Shown: piece after piece, positions 26,769-35,785 of the stretch | Numbering within the stretch: the stretch's first letter is position 1 | Layout of the letters: each line of letters begins with the position of its first letter | Assembly: GCA_947500505.1 (NCBI GenBank) | Contig: CANMSL010000006.1 | Span: 62,001 to 126,000, forward strand | Source: an uncultured Aquimarina sp. | Lineage (GTDB): Bacteria > Bacteroidota > Bacteroidia > Flavobacteriales > Flavobacteriaceae | Direction of reading: 5' to 3' | DNA: 64,000 nt | Position numbers and translations under genes: made by a program | The notes under the pieces: generated by a model | What the model was told of the DNA's origin: nothing | Databases searched by the model: none | The model's input: the letters and a program-made list of their open reading frames with translations, nothing else

Positions 26769-28706
26769 TTATTCCTTCCAGGAATCACTTCGGAAGGGAG
26801 ATGCCGGAAACCCTTCTTCGTTAAACAAATTTGCTTTATCGGGGTTATCCGCCCACGCGTATCTTACAGCTACAGGATTTTTTACCTGATCACTCCAAAC
26901 TTTGACAGTGTTTCCATTGATAGTTGCAATGGCTTTCACAAATTTTTTATCCTCTCCGGAGATAGCAAACTCATATAATTTCCCTTCTTCACTTCCCTTA
27001 GCAACCAATTTATCTCCAATATTCTTAAAATGAACAATAATTTCATTCTCTACCAACGTAATTTTTTCAAAAACTGGTCCGGTATGGACTATGTTTTCAT
27101 GATAAGCGATTTTTTTTGCTGCCGCAGCCAGTCGTATGCCTACATCTTTTTTATTTCTGGGATGAATATCATTTGCATCACCTATATCAATAATCACAGC
27201 TTGTCCTGTGTTGTTCAATCCTAAAGCTTTACTTTGAGATTCTCTCAGCATTGCCCAATCACTTTTTGAAGGTTCTTCAGAGGGTTGCATAAAATTCGCT
27301 AGTTGAACAAAAAGAAAAGGAAATTCACCAATGTTCCAATTACTTCTCCAGTCCGTTATTAACTTTTTAAAATGCTTCCTGTATATATAAGCGTCCTGAG
27401 AAGATGCGTTAGATTCTCCCTGATACCAAATCACCCCTTTGATTGGAAACCTACGGATGGGATTTATCATCTTGTTATAAAGAAGTGTCGGTATTTGGTT
27501 TTCTTCCCTGTTTTCGAATAAATAAGCCTTCGCAACTCTAAACTTCCAAACACCATTTAATGGTATTTTGGTATTTCCAATGGTAACATAAAGCAATTCA
27601 GGATGGCCGTAAATTCCTCCTCCCTGACCTGTATCCTCTACACGTATACTAATTGAATTTCTTCCCTGCTTCAAAACACCCTCAGGGATATCATAAACTC
27701 TTTCGATATTCCATGAATTTTGAAGACCACCAATTTCTTTTCCGTTTATCCACACTTGATCACTATCATCAATAGGTCCTAGGCTGATTTTACCAATATC
27801 ATTTTTTTCTTCTTTGGTAAGTATGAAATCTTTTCTAAACCATACAATACCGTCAAGACTCTCTAATCCTTGTTGCTCCCATTGACCAGGCAACTTCATT
27901 TCTTCCCATTCTGAATCATCAAAATCGTGTTCTTTCCATAAAAATTTATTGCCTTCAATTCCTAGTTCTTTGGTCGGTATGTTTCCTAATCGACGTTTTA
28001 GAGACCGAATCAACGTTTCCTCTCGCTCTTTAATTATTTTAGAAATAGTCTTGGTCGCTTCCTTAGAACTTGGATAGCCCATTGCTTTGGCGCTCATCCA
28101 GGGTTCTATTCTGCTCCCTCCCCAACTACTATTTATAAGTCCTATTGGTATTTTATTAGATACATACAGATCTTTTGCGAAGTAATAACCTACAGCTGTA
28201 AAATTTGCTACGGCTGTATCTATGGCTTTGATCCATTCACCACCTTCTAATTGGATTTCAGGCGCAATTGACGAAGACCTCGGAATTTTAAAATGTCGAA
28301 TGTTTCCATAATCCGCATTTCTTATTTCTTCTTCAGCCCCATTAGCATCTTTTACCATCCATTCCATATTAGATTGACCGGAGCAAATCCAAACATCACC
28401 AATAAGGACATCATTTATGATGATGGTCTGTTCTTCTCCAGCGACTAATATCTTATAGGGACCTCCATATTCTGTTTCAGGTAAACGCACTTCCCATTCA
28501 CCATGTTCATTTGCTATCGAAGTAAAAGTATTTTTTAAAAAAGTTACGGTCACGGTTTCTCCCACCTTTGCTTTACCCCAAATAGGAACGATTGCTTCTC
28601 TTTGTAATATAACGCCATCATAAAAAATCCTGGCAACACTTAGATTTGCAAAACCCATATAAGGTAGTATCAATATCAAAATTATGCTTCTATACCTGTA
28701 GCTCAT
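26769..28706 (-). CDS. Sialate O-acetylesterase-like carbohydrate esterase
   Basis: The 645-residue protein has a signal peptide (to GFANLS), an SGNH-type esterase domain with WICSGQSNMEWM (nucleophile Ser) and GVIWYQGESNA, and the catalytic pair DANDIHPRNK. A GH2-like jelly-roll insertion at about residues 255-380 (VWFRKDFIL, VWINGKEIGG) is typical of the longer members. These enzymes remove acetyl groups from sialic acid or plant and algal polysaccharides. With no sialic acid genes nearby, deacetylation of hemicellulose is more likely. It is the first gene of a two-gene minus-strand unit. Confidence 0.88.
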   Translation of the reverse strand: MSYRYRSIILILILPYMGFANLSVARIFYDGVILQREAIVPIWGKAKVGETVTVTFLKNTFTSIANEHGEWEVRLPETEYGGPYKILVAGEEQTIIINDVLIGDVWICSGQSNMEWMVKDANGAEEEIRNADYGNIRHFKIPRSSSIAPEIQLEGGEWIKAIDTAVANFTAVGYYFAKDLYVSNKIPIGLINSSWGGSRIEPWMSAKAMGYPSSKEATKTISKIIKEREETLIRSLKRRLGNIPTKELGIEGNKFLWKEHDFDDSEWEEMKLPGQWEQQGLESLDGIVWFRKDFILTKEEKNDIGKISLGPIDDSDQVWINGKEIGGLQNSWNIERVYDIPEGVLKQGRNSISIRVEDTGQGGGIYGHPELLYVTIGNTKIPLNGVWKFRVAKAYLFENREENQIPTLLYNKMINPIRRFPIKGVIWYQGESNASSQDAYIYRKHFKKLITDWRSNWNIGEFPFLFVQLANFMQPSEEPSKSDWAMLRESQSKALGLNNTGQAVIIDIGDANDIHPRNKKDVGIRLAAAAKKIAYHENIVHTGPVFEKITLVENEIIVHFKNIGDKLVAKGSEEGKLYEFAISGEDKKFVKAIATINGNTVKVWSDQVKNPVAVRYAWADNPDKANLFNEEGFPASPFRSDSWKE

Positions 28707-28953
28707 AAAATCTTTGAATTAAACGTCTTTAGACATTACTATTAAATAGCTTTCGCTTCTATAAAATTATAATATTTATAGTTACAATTGTATTAATCGT
28801 AACTAATATGGACTAGCCTAACAATCAATAAATTCACTTTTGATTTGATTAAAAACCTACACAATACCTTATAAAACTGATGCTCTCGCGTGCTGCCAGA
28901 TCGTTTTATCTGCTGAAAGTATACTTTTTAAGATAAAAAATGGCTTAAATATG

Positions 28954-28968
28954 TTATCATTTTGATAA
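28954..28968. promoter_or_regulatory. Candidate operator palindrome
   Basis: TTATCATTTTGATAA is a perfect palindrome with a three-base centre. Related but not identical symmetric sites occur before the SusC gene (TATCATTTAATGATA at 62258-62272) and weakly before the SGNH gene (TTGAT-n7-ATCAA at 35026-35042). They may be sites for a common regulator of the locus. Confidence 0.3.
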
Positions 28969-29121
28969 AATAATACCAGCATATATTTAACAATTCCATA
29001 ACTTCGAAAAATAGAATATAGCTGTGTAATTTGAATAACATAAAGCATACTTATTACTATTTTTAATCATGCTAATTAAAATGTGAGATTTTTTCAATAG
29101 GTATTAAATGATTAATATTAG

Positions 29122-29359
29122 AACCCGTTGGGCATTTTGAAAGAAATGTTAAAAAAAGCATCAATTCGAGTAATTTTCCAAAATAAAATGAAGGAAAATT
29201 AACCAGCCCGTCCGCCTAAGGCGGAGTATCGAGAATAGCTTTTTTTGATTCGAAATCCTATTCTCGACCCGTACGCCTCTGGAGTATACACTTCTTCTTT
29301 TAGTCGAAGCACTCGAATCGACGAATTTTGAATAAAAAAATCAAAATGCACAACGGGTT
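29122..29359. repeat. MITE-like element with terminal inverted repeats and nested hairpins
   Basis: The ends AACCCGTTGGGCATTTTGA (29122-29140) and TCAAAATGCACAACGGGTT (29341-29359) are inverted repeats with 18 of 19 matches. Inside are nested hairpins: AATTTTCC/GGAAAATT (29172-29200), TCCGCC/GGCGGA with a TAA loop (29211-29225), and TCGAGAATAG/CTATTCTCGA (29229-29267). There is no coding frame, so this looks like a non-autonomous mobile or REP-like element of about 240 bases. It ends 50 bases before the xylulokinase start. Confidence 0.65.
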
Positions 29360-29409
29360 ATTAGAATGAAGATTAAGAATTATAAAACAAACTGTCGATA
29401 AAACATAAT

Positions 29410-30891
29410 ATGTATCATTTAGGATTGGATATAGGTAGTTCTTCGGTTAAGGCTGCATTGGTCGATGGGCGTACAGGAAAATGTATTTTCAAAATACAGA
29501 AACCAGAAAATGAAATGACCATACAGGCTGTAAAGTCCGGATGGGCGGAACAAGATCCGGAAATCTGGTGGAAAAATGTTTGCGTAGCGATCCGTGAGCT
29601 TTTAAAAAAAACGGATGTTGATGCTAAATATATCACCAAAATTGGTATCGCCTATCAAATGCATGGACTCGTATTGATTGATAAAGACGGAGACCCCTTA
29701 CGACCTGCTATAATTTGGTGTGACAGCAGAGCGGTGAATACTGGAGAAAAAATTCTTGAAAAAGTAGGTAAGCAAAAATGTACTGAACATCTACTCAACT
29801 CTCCTGCGAACTTTACCTTTTCAAAACTCAAGTGGATAAAAGATCACGAACCTGAAAACTACCAGAAGATTTTTAAATTTATGCTGCCCGGAGATTATAT
29901 AGCTTTTAAATTATCTGGCAAGGTTAATACTACCACATCGGGATTATCCGAAGGTATAATGTGGGATTTCAAAAATGAAGAACCAGCTCACTGGTTATTT
30001 GAAGAATACGATATAGATGTATCGCTTATTCCTGAAATAGTACCTACCTTCTCCTACCAAGGCAAGGTTTCGACTAAAGGAGCTTCTGATTCATCATTGA
30101 CCGAAGGTACTTCCATCGTATATCGAGCTGGCGATCAACCAAATAATGCTCTGAGCCTTAATGTAACCGAAACCGGAGAAATAGCAGCCACAGGAGGTAC
30201 GTCGGGAGTTGTATATGCTGTAACCGATTCATCAAAGACAAAGGAAATAATTCGTATCAATAATTTTGCCCACGTAAACCATAGTTCTTCAACTCCACGA
30301 ATCGGAAAATTACTCAATATCAATGGAACCGGAATTCTGTATAAATGGCTGAAGGATCTATTAAAAGTGTCTTCTTATGAAGAAATGAACAATTTAGCAG
30401 AAAAGATTGAGATAGGAAGCCAGGGCTTAAGTATTCTCCCATTTGGAAATGGAGCGGAAAGAATTCTAAATAATAACGATATTGGTAGCCATATCAAAGG
30501 GCTTAACTTCAATATACACAATCGCTCGCATTTATGTCGTGCAGCTTTAGAGGGTATAGCGTTTGCCTTTGTTTATGGAATTGATATTTTAAAAGAAGAA
30601 GGGCTTCCGATAAATACAATGAAAGTAGGTAACGATAACCTTTTTCAATCTACCATATTAGCAGAAACAATTGCCTCTCTTACACAAAGTAAAATCGAAG
30701 TTTACAATACTAATGGAGCTATTGGCGCAGCAAGAGCCTGTATTCTTCATGAAAATAAGTGGGGTGAATTTCGCAATATGATTTCTAAAAATGATCTGGT
30801 ATACACATTCATACCTCGAGATCCGTCAGATACTTATCAAATGGCTTATTTAAACTGGAAAAAACAATTAGAACAAATCTTAAAAACGTAA
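29410..30891 (+). CDS. xylB: Xylulokinase
   Basis: A 493-residue FGGY-family kinase. The N-terminal phosphate loop [16 protein letters not shown], the xylulokinase-type [13 protein letters not shown] with IIWCDSRA, and the catalytic Asp in [12 protein letters not shown] are all present, as is the ATP-binding TGGTSGVVY. It phosphorylates D-xylulose to xylulose 5-phosphate, which enters the pentose phosphate pathway. Xylose isomerase follows after five bases, confirming the pathway. It is the first gene of the long plus-strand run. Confidence 0.95.
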   Translation: MYHLGLDIGSSSVKAALVDGRTGKCIFKIQKPENEMTIQAVKSGWAEQDPEIWWKNVCVAIRELLKKTDVDAKYITKIGIAYQMHGLVLIDKDGDPLRPAIIWCDSRAVNTGEKILEKVGKQKCTEHLLNSPANFTFSKLKWIKDHEPENYQKIFKFMLPGDYIAFKLSGKVNTTTSGLSEGIMWDFKNEEPAHWLFEEYDIDVSLIPEIVPTFSYQGKVSTKGASDSSLTEGTSIVYRAGDQPNNALSLNVTETGEIAATGGTSGVVYAVTDSSKTKEIIRINNFAHVNHSSSTPRIGKLLNINGTGILYKWLKDLLKVSSYEEMNNLAEKIEIGSQGLSILPFGNGAERILNNNDIGSHIKGLNFNIHNRSHLCRAALEGIAFAFVYGIDILKEEGLPINTMKVGNDNLFQSTILAETIASLTQSKIEVYNTNGAIGAARACILHENKWGEFRNMISKNDLVYTFIPRDPSDTYQMAYLNWKKQLEQILKT

Positions 30892-30896
30892 AAATT

Positions 30897-32222
30897 ATGA
30901 TATCCCTTGGAGATAAAGAATATTTTGAAGGAATTGGTAAAATATCTTATGAAGGAGTCAAATCCGACAACCCCTTGTCTTTTAAATTCTATAACCCCAA
31001 ACAGGTGGTTAGCGGAAAAACAATGGAAGAACACTTCAGATTTGCTATTGCCTACTGGCACAGCTTTTGTAATACCGGAGCTGACCCTTTCGGACCTGGT
31101 ACAAAAACCTATCCCTGGGCTATTTCTACCGACCCAATACAGGCTTCATACAATAAAGCAGATGCTGCCTTTGAGTTTATTACTAAAATGGGTTTTAGCT
31201 ATTATTGCTTTCACGATTTTGACCTGATCGAAGAAGGTGATTCACTTTTAGAATCAGAAAAAAGATTAGAAAAAATAGCAAATTACCTGAAACAAAAACA
31301 GCAAGCTACTGATATAAAAGTATTATGGGGAACTGCCAATTGCTTTTCCCATCCCAGATATATGAATGGTGCCGCTACCAACCCAGACTTTAAAGTAGTT
31401 GCCAGAGCCGCCGCGCAGGTTAAAATGGCTATAGACACTACGATCGCATTAGACGGCGAAAACTATGTGTTTTGGGGAGGTCGTGAAGGATATATGACTT
31501 TGTTAAACACAAATATGAAAAGAGAACTCGATCATTTGGCAATTTTCTTATCTAAAGCCAGAGATTATGCAAGGTCTGAGGGATTCAAAGGACATTTTTT
31601 TATTGAACCAAAACCTATGGAACCTACGAAACATCAATATGATTTTGATGCCGCCACAGTTATCGGTTTTCTTCAGAGGTATGGATTAGACAATGATTTT
31701 AAACTCAATATCGAGGTAAACCACGCGACGCTGGCACAACATACTTTTCAGCATGAATTACAGGTTTCCGCAGATGCTGATATGCTTGGGAGCATTGATG
31801 CTAATCGTGGTGATTATCAAAACGGTTGGGATACTGATCAATTTCCTAATAATATCACCGAAATTACCGAAGCTATGCTTGTTTTTCTTAAGCATAACGG
31901 TTTACAAGGTGGCGGAGTGAATTTTGATGCTAAATTAAGAAGGAATTCTACAGACCCCGAAGATCTCTTTCTGGCACACATAGGAGGAGCTGACACTTTT
32001 GCCAGAGCGTTGTTGATTGCTGATAAGATCCTGAAACATTCTTCATATAATAATTTAATAGAAAAAAGATATTCTTCCTTTGATACAGGTAAAGGAAATG
32101 AGTTTGAAAAGGGGAATATCGATTTCAAAACGCTTTATGAATTGGCGCTAGACTACGGCGAGCCTGAATTGATAAGTGGAAAACAAGAATTGTTTGAAAA
32201 CATCATCAATCAATTTATTTAA
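30897..32222 (+). CDS. xylA: Xylose isomerase
   Basis: The 441-residue length matches the class II (long) enzymes. Metal and catalytic regions are intact: [16 protein letters not shown] sequence ([13 protein letters not shown]), [34 protein letters not shown] and [17 protein letters not shown]. It interconverts D-xylose and D-xylulose (also glucose and fructose) with two divalent metals. It lies five bases after xylB. The order kinase-isomerase-symporter forms a complete xylose uptake and entry unit. Confidence 0.97.
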   Translation: MISLGDKEYFEGIGKISYEGVKSDNPLSFKFYNPKQVVSGKTMEEHFRFAIAYWHSFCNTGADPFGPGTKTYPWAISTDPIQASYNKADAAFEFITKMGFSYYCFHDFDLIEEGDSLLESEKRLEKIANYLKQKQQATDIKVLWGTANCFSHPRYMNGAATNPDFKVVARAAAQVKMAIDTTIALDGENYVFWGGREGYMTLLNTNMKRELDHLAIFLSKARDYARSEGFKGHFFIEPKPMEPTKHQYDFDAATVIGFLQRYGLDNDFKLNIEVNHATLAQHTFQHELQVSADADMLGSIDANRGDYQNGWDTDQFPNNITEITEAMLVFLKHNGLQGGGVNFDAKLRRNSTDPEDLFLAHIGGADTFARALLIADKILKHSSYNNLIEKRYSSFDTGKGNEFEKGNIDFKTLYELALDYGEPELISGKQELFENIINQFI

Positions 32223-32238
32223 AAATTATCCTAATAGT

Positions 32239-33906
32239 ATGGAAGCAATTCTAGAAAGTATTGATTGGTGGGTTTTAGGCATTTATTTTGCGGCTCTTAT
32301 TGCAGTTGCAGTATGGGTAATCCTACAAAAGCAAAAAGATACAGAAGACTATTTCTTAGCCGGAAGAAATGTAGGTTGGTTCGTTATAGGTGCTTCGATA
32401 TTCGCCTCTAACATTGGTTCTGAACACGTCGTAGGATTAGCAGGAACAGGTTTCGAATCAGGAACCCCAATGGCACATTATGAATTACACGCCTGGATTG
32501 TACTGCTTTTGGGCTGGCTGTTTCTTCCGTTCTATATTAGAAGCGGAGCGTTCACAATGCCAGAATTCCTAGAGAAAAGATTTGACAGTCGTTCCCGTTG
32601 GTTTTTGTCCTTATTTTCTTTAGTAGGATATGTAATCACTAAAGTCTCTGTAACTATCTATGCCGGTGGAATCGTAGTTTCCGAACTTTTAGGTATATCT
32701 TTTTGGGAAGGTGCCATAGGAATTGTCATTTTCACGGGAATTTATACTGTTGTGGGAGGTATGAAAGCTGTTATTTATACCGAAACATTACAAACTGTTA
32801 TTCTGATTTCCGGCTCCTTGATCATTACTTGTCTAGGATTACAAGAAGTTGGCGGGTGGGGTCAACTTACCAAAACTGTAAAAGAAGTAAGCCCACAACA
32901 TTTTAATATGTGGAGATCTATGAGTGATCCGGATTTTCCTTGGACCGGATTACTATTCGGGGGGACAATTGTCGGTATTTGGTATTGGTGTACAGACCAA
33001 TACATTGTACAAAGGACCCTCGCCGCAAATAATATAAAAATCGGAAGGCGAGGTGCTATCTTTGGAGCTTACCTAAAACTGCTCCCTATCTTTATCTTTT
33101 TGATACCTGGAATCATTGCATTTGCCTTAACCATTCAGAATCCTGAACTCTTCACGATAGAAAAAGCAGATAGAGCATTCCCAATGTTAGTCAAAGCATT
33201 ATTGCCGGCTGGATTAAAAGGGCTGGTTGCCGGCGGATTGATCGCCGCACTAATGAGTTCACTAGCTTCTGTATTTAATTCCTGTTCCACAATTTTTACT
33301 ATTGATATTTACAAAAAATTAAAGCCTAAAAAAAGTGAAACAGATTTACTTAGAACGGGTAAAATTGCTACCGGATTTATTGTGCTTTTAGGGATTTTTT
33401 GGATTCCGGTAATGGAAAAAATAGGAGGAGGTGTTATGTACCAATATTTACAAAATGTTCAATCATACATTGCACCACCAGTGACAACTGTATTTTTATT
33501 AGGAATTTTATGGAAACGAGTTAATGCTAAAGCCGCTATAACTACATTGCTCGCAGGATTAGTTTTATTAGCCATTCGCCTAAGTTCAGAAATATATTAC
33601 CAACCGGAAATTTTACATTTTAAACAAACAGGAGAACAGATTAGCAGTACTTTTTTATACCAGTTTGCTTCGATTAATTTTTCACATATGGCAATCTTTA
33701 TGTTTTTCTTTTCTGTTATTATCTGTATCTCGATTAGTTTGGCTACTAATCCACCTGATTATAGATTAATTAGAGGACTTGCTTTTGGCACATTATCAGA
33801 AATGGAGAAAAAGCAATCCAAAGAGAGTTACTCTTTTATTGATATCATACTTTCTGTTTTATTGGTTGTATTGGTAATTGGTATACTTACTTATTTCACC
33901 GGCTAA
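32239..33906 (+). CDS. Sodium:sugar symporter (SSS/SGLT family)
   Basis: I take the ATG at 32239 (MEAILESIDWWVLG), 16 bases after xylA, giving 555 residues; a GTG at 32176 would overlap xylA and add a poorly fitting tail. The protein has about 13-14 membrane helices and SSS signatures: DYFLAGRNVGWFVIGASIFA, NIGSEHVVGLAGTGFE, and GLIAALMSSLASVFNSCSTIF with the sodium-site serines. It resembles SGLT-type sugar carriers. Its place after xylA makes xylose or a related pentose or hexose the likely substrate. Confidence 0.9.
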   Translation: MEAILESIDWWVLGIYFAALIAVAVWVILQKQKDTEDYFLAGRNVGWFVIGASIFASNIGSEHVVGLAGTGFESGTPMAHYELHAWIVLLLGWLFLPFYIRSGAFTMPEFLEKRFDSRSRWFLSLFSLVGYVITKVSVTIYAGGIVVSELLGISFWEGAIGIVIFTGIYTVVGGMKAVIYTETLQTVILISGSLIITCLGLQEVGGWGQLTKTVKEVSPQHFNMWRSMSDPDFPWTGLLFGGTIVGIWYWCTDQYIVQRTLAANNIKIGRRGAIFGAYLKLLPIFIFLIPGIIAFALTIQNPELFTIEKADRAFPMLVKALLPAGLKGLVAGGLIAALMSSLASVFNSCSTIFTIDIYKKLKPKKSETDLLRTGKIATGFIVLLGIFWIPVMEKIGGGVMYQYLQNVQSYIAPPVTTVFLLGILWKRVNAKAAITTLLAGLVLLAIRLSSEIYYQPEILHFKQTGEQISSTFLYQFASINFSHMAIFMFFFSVIICISISLATNPPDYRLIRGLAFGTLSEMEKKQSKESYSFIDIILSVLLVVLVIGILTYFTG

Positions 33907-33936
33907 GTCGTTATTGTTTAAATTTTAAAATTATCA

Positions 33937-34920
33937 ATGAAAAATAAAAATAATCCTCTTTACGTCTTAAAATTCAGACCAATTCTAAAAAAAAAGTTAT
34001 GGGGCGGAACTAAGCTAAACGATATACTTCACAAAAAAACCAATACTAAATCTATTGGTGAAAGCTGGGAAATCAGTGCCGTTAAGGATAATTACTCTCT
34101 CGTAACTGAAGGGTCTCTTGCCGGAAAAAGTTTACAGGAGTTATTATCCACTTATCGTGAATCCCTGATTGGAGGGAAGAATTATATGCGATTTGGTGAT
34201 AATTTTCCTTTACTTATCAAATTTATTGATGCTAAAGAGGATCTTTCGGTTCAGCTACATCCTGATGATCAAATTGCAAGAACAAAGCATAATTCTTTTG
34301 GAAAAACAGAAATGTGGTATGTGCTTCAAACTGATAGCAAATCCCGTCTCATTATTGGTTTTGACAAAGAAATTAATTACACCCAATATCAAAAACATAT
34401 TACAGAAGGGACACTAATCAATATCCTAAATACAGTAGAGGTTGCTCCCGGAGACGCTTTCTACATCAAACCCGGATTGGTTCACGCAATTGGAAAGGGC
34501 ACCTTACTGGTTGAAATCCAACAAACATCTGATATTACTTATCGTATTTATGATTGGGATCGTAAGGACAAAGATGGTAATCCCAGAGAACTTCATCAAG
34601 AAAAGGCTATGGAAGCCATTGATTTCAGTAATAATGAAATCAACAAATTAAAGTATACGAAAACACCTAATAAAATTAACAACTTAATTAACTGTGATTT
34701 TTTTATCACTAATATTATTATAATTGATAAAGAAATAACAGTATCTCACGACAAATTAGATTCATTCGTTATCTATATCTGTATAGAAGGAAAGGCAATT
34801 GTATATCAAAATAAGGATATAATTACACTTCGTTTAGGAGAAACCATTCTTGTTCCTGCTAATATTAAAAATATACGTGTTTATTCAGACGGAGCTAAAC
34901 TACTTCAAACCTATGTTTGA
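33937..34920 (+). CDS. manA: Mannose-6-phosphate isomerase, class I
   Basis: A 327-residue protein of the short type I form. The zinc site is visible in VQLHPDD, KTEMWYVL and YIKPGLVHAIGKG, followed by LVEIQQTSDITYRIYDWDR, a family signature. It converts mannose 6-phosphate to fructose 6-phosphate, which fits the GH130 mannosyl phosphorylase at the far end of the locus. A conserved-looking AATTTTAAAA lies six bases before the start codon, as before several genes of this run. Confidence 0.93.
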   Translation: MKNKNNPLYVLKFRPILKKKLWGGTKLNDILHKKTNTKSIGESWEISAVKDNYSLVTEGSLAGKSLQELLSTYRESLIGGKNYMRFGDNFPLLIKFIDAKEDLSVQLHPDDQIARTKHNSFGKTEMWYVLQTDSKSRLIIGFDKEINYTQYQKHITEGTLINILNTVEVAPGDAFYIKPGLVHAIGKGTLLVEIQQTSDITYRIYDWDRKDKDGNPRELHQEKAMEAIDFSNNEINKLKYTKTPNKINNLINCDFFITNIIIIDKEITVSHDKLDSFVIYICIEGKAIVYQNKDIITLRLGETILVPANIKNIRVYSDGAKLLQTYV

Positions 34921-35106
34921 ACTTCCTTTAGCAGAGATAGAAAATAAAACATTCAAATCAACAACAATTTTAATAAAAGATATGATATGACTATGACAAA
35001 ATAATAGCAAAAAAATTAACATTGGTTGATTAATTTTATCAAAATTCAGACATTTTAATAACATCAATATACTTTTTTTAATCAAGGTATAAAAATTTTA
35101 AAAACG

Positions 35107-35763
35107 GTGAATAAAGGATTTTTGTTAGTCATTTCATTGCTTATCAATGTCATTTTGACCTTTTATCTATTCTATGATAATACTTCTAGTAAAGAAAAAA
35201 AGGAAGTCACAAATGAAGAAAATTTAGTGGTAGCTCCTTCAAAAATTGAGATTGTTATGTTAGGTAATTCCATTACCCACGCGGGCGATTGGCAAAAAGT
35301 CCTTAATAGAAATGACATTTTTAATGGAGGTAAACCAGGTTGGACTACGCAACAACTTTCATGGGTAATCAAAGATTTTGTTATCCCCAATAATCCTAAA
35401 CTTTGTTTTTTCAAAGGAGGCATCAACGATTATACTTTGGGCATATCTACCCAAAGAATTTATGATAATATATGTGTCAACTTAGATTCTATCAAAAAAG
35501 TAGGCACAAATCCGGTATACACAACCACATTGTATCAAAGAGGGAATGTATATAGAAATAAGCAAATAGATTCTTTAAATGACAAAATGGAAAAATTTTG
35601 TAGAGAAAAAGGATATGATTTTGTAGATCTAAGACCTTTCTTATGTAAAAACGGAGATATTTTAGACCAGTATGTGAAAGACGACAACACACATCTCAGA
35701 CCTGAGGCCTATCCCCAATGGGCAAAAGCTATTGAACCAACGATAAAAAAATATGGTTTGTAA
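35107..35763 (+). CDS. SGNH/GDSL hydrolase, membrane-anchored or secreted
   Basis: The gene starts with GTG (no usable ATG upstream) and encodes 218 residues. An N-terminal hydrophobic helix (about 4-22) is followed by an SGNH esterase domain: VMLGNSITHAGDW (block I Ser), KGGINDYT (block III Gly/Asn) and DDNTHLRPEAY (Asp/His pair). Such enzymes often deacetylate polysaccharides. A 186-base gap precedes it, and an AATTTTAAAA element ends three bases before the start. It is probably a side-chain deacetylase for the same glycan. Confidence 0.85.
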   Translation: MNKGFLLVISLLINVILTFYLFYDNTSSKEKKEVTNEENLVVAPSKIEIVMLGNSITHAGDWQKVLNRNDIFNGGKPGWTTQQLSWVIKDFVIPNNPKLCFFKGGINDYTLGISTQRIYDNICVNLDSIKKVGTNPVYTTTLYQRGNVYRNKQIDSLNDKMEKFCREKGYDFVDLRPFLCKNGDILDQYVKDDNTHLRPEAYPQWAKAIEPTIKKYGL

Positions 35764-35785
35764 ACCACAATGAATCTTCATATTT

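Larger units (their letters stand above)
28707..29409. other. 700-base divergent intergenic region
   Basis: This gap separates the minus-strand esterase pair from the plus-strand sugar operon and must hold promoters for both. It contains a palindrome at 28954-28968 and a MITE-like inverted repeat at 29122-29359, annotated separately. I see no gene or RNA in it. Confidence 0.5.

Noticed and set aside
26769..28706. Sialic acid metabolism indicated by the sialate-O-acetylesterase-like gene
   Set aside because: No sialidase, sialate lyase or epimerase gene is in the window. The family also deacetylates other polysaccharides.
32176..32238. GTG start for the first sodium:sugar symporter
   Set aside because: It would overlap the end of xylA and add residues unlike SSS N-termini; the ATG at 32239 fits the family.
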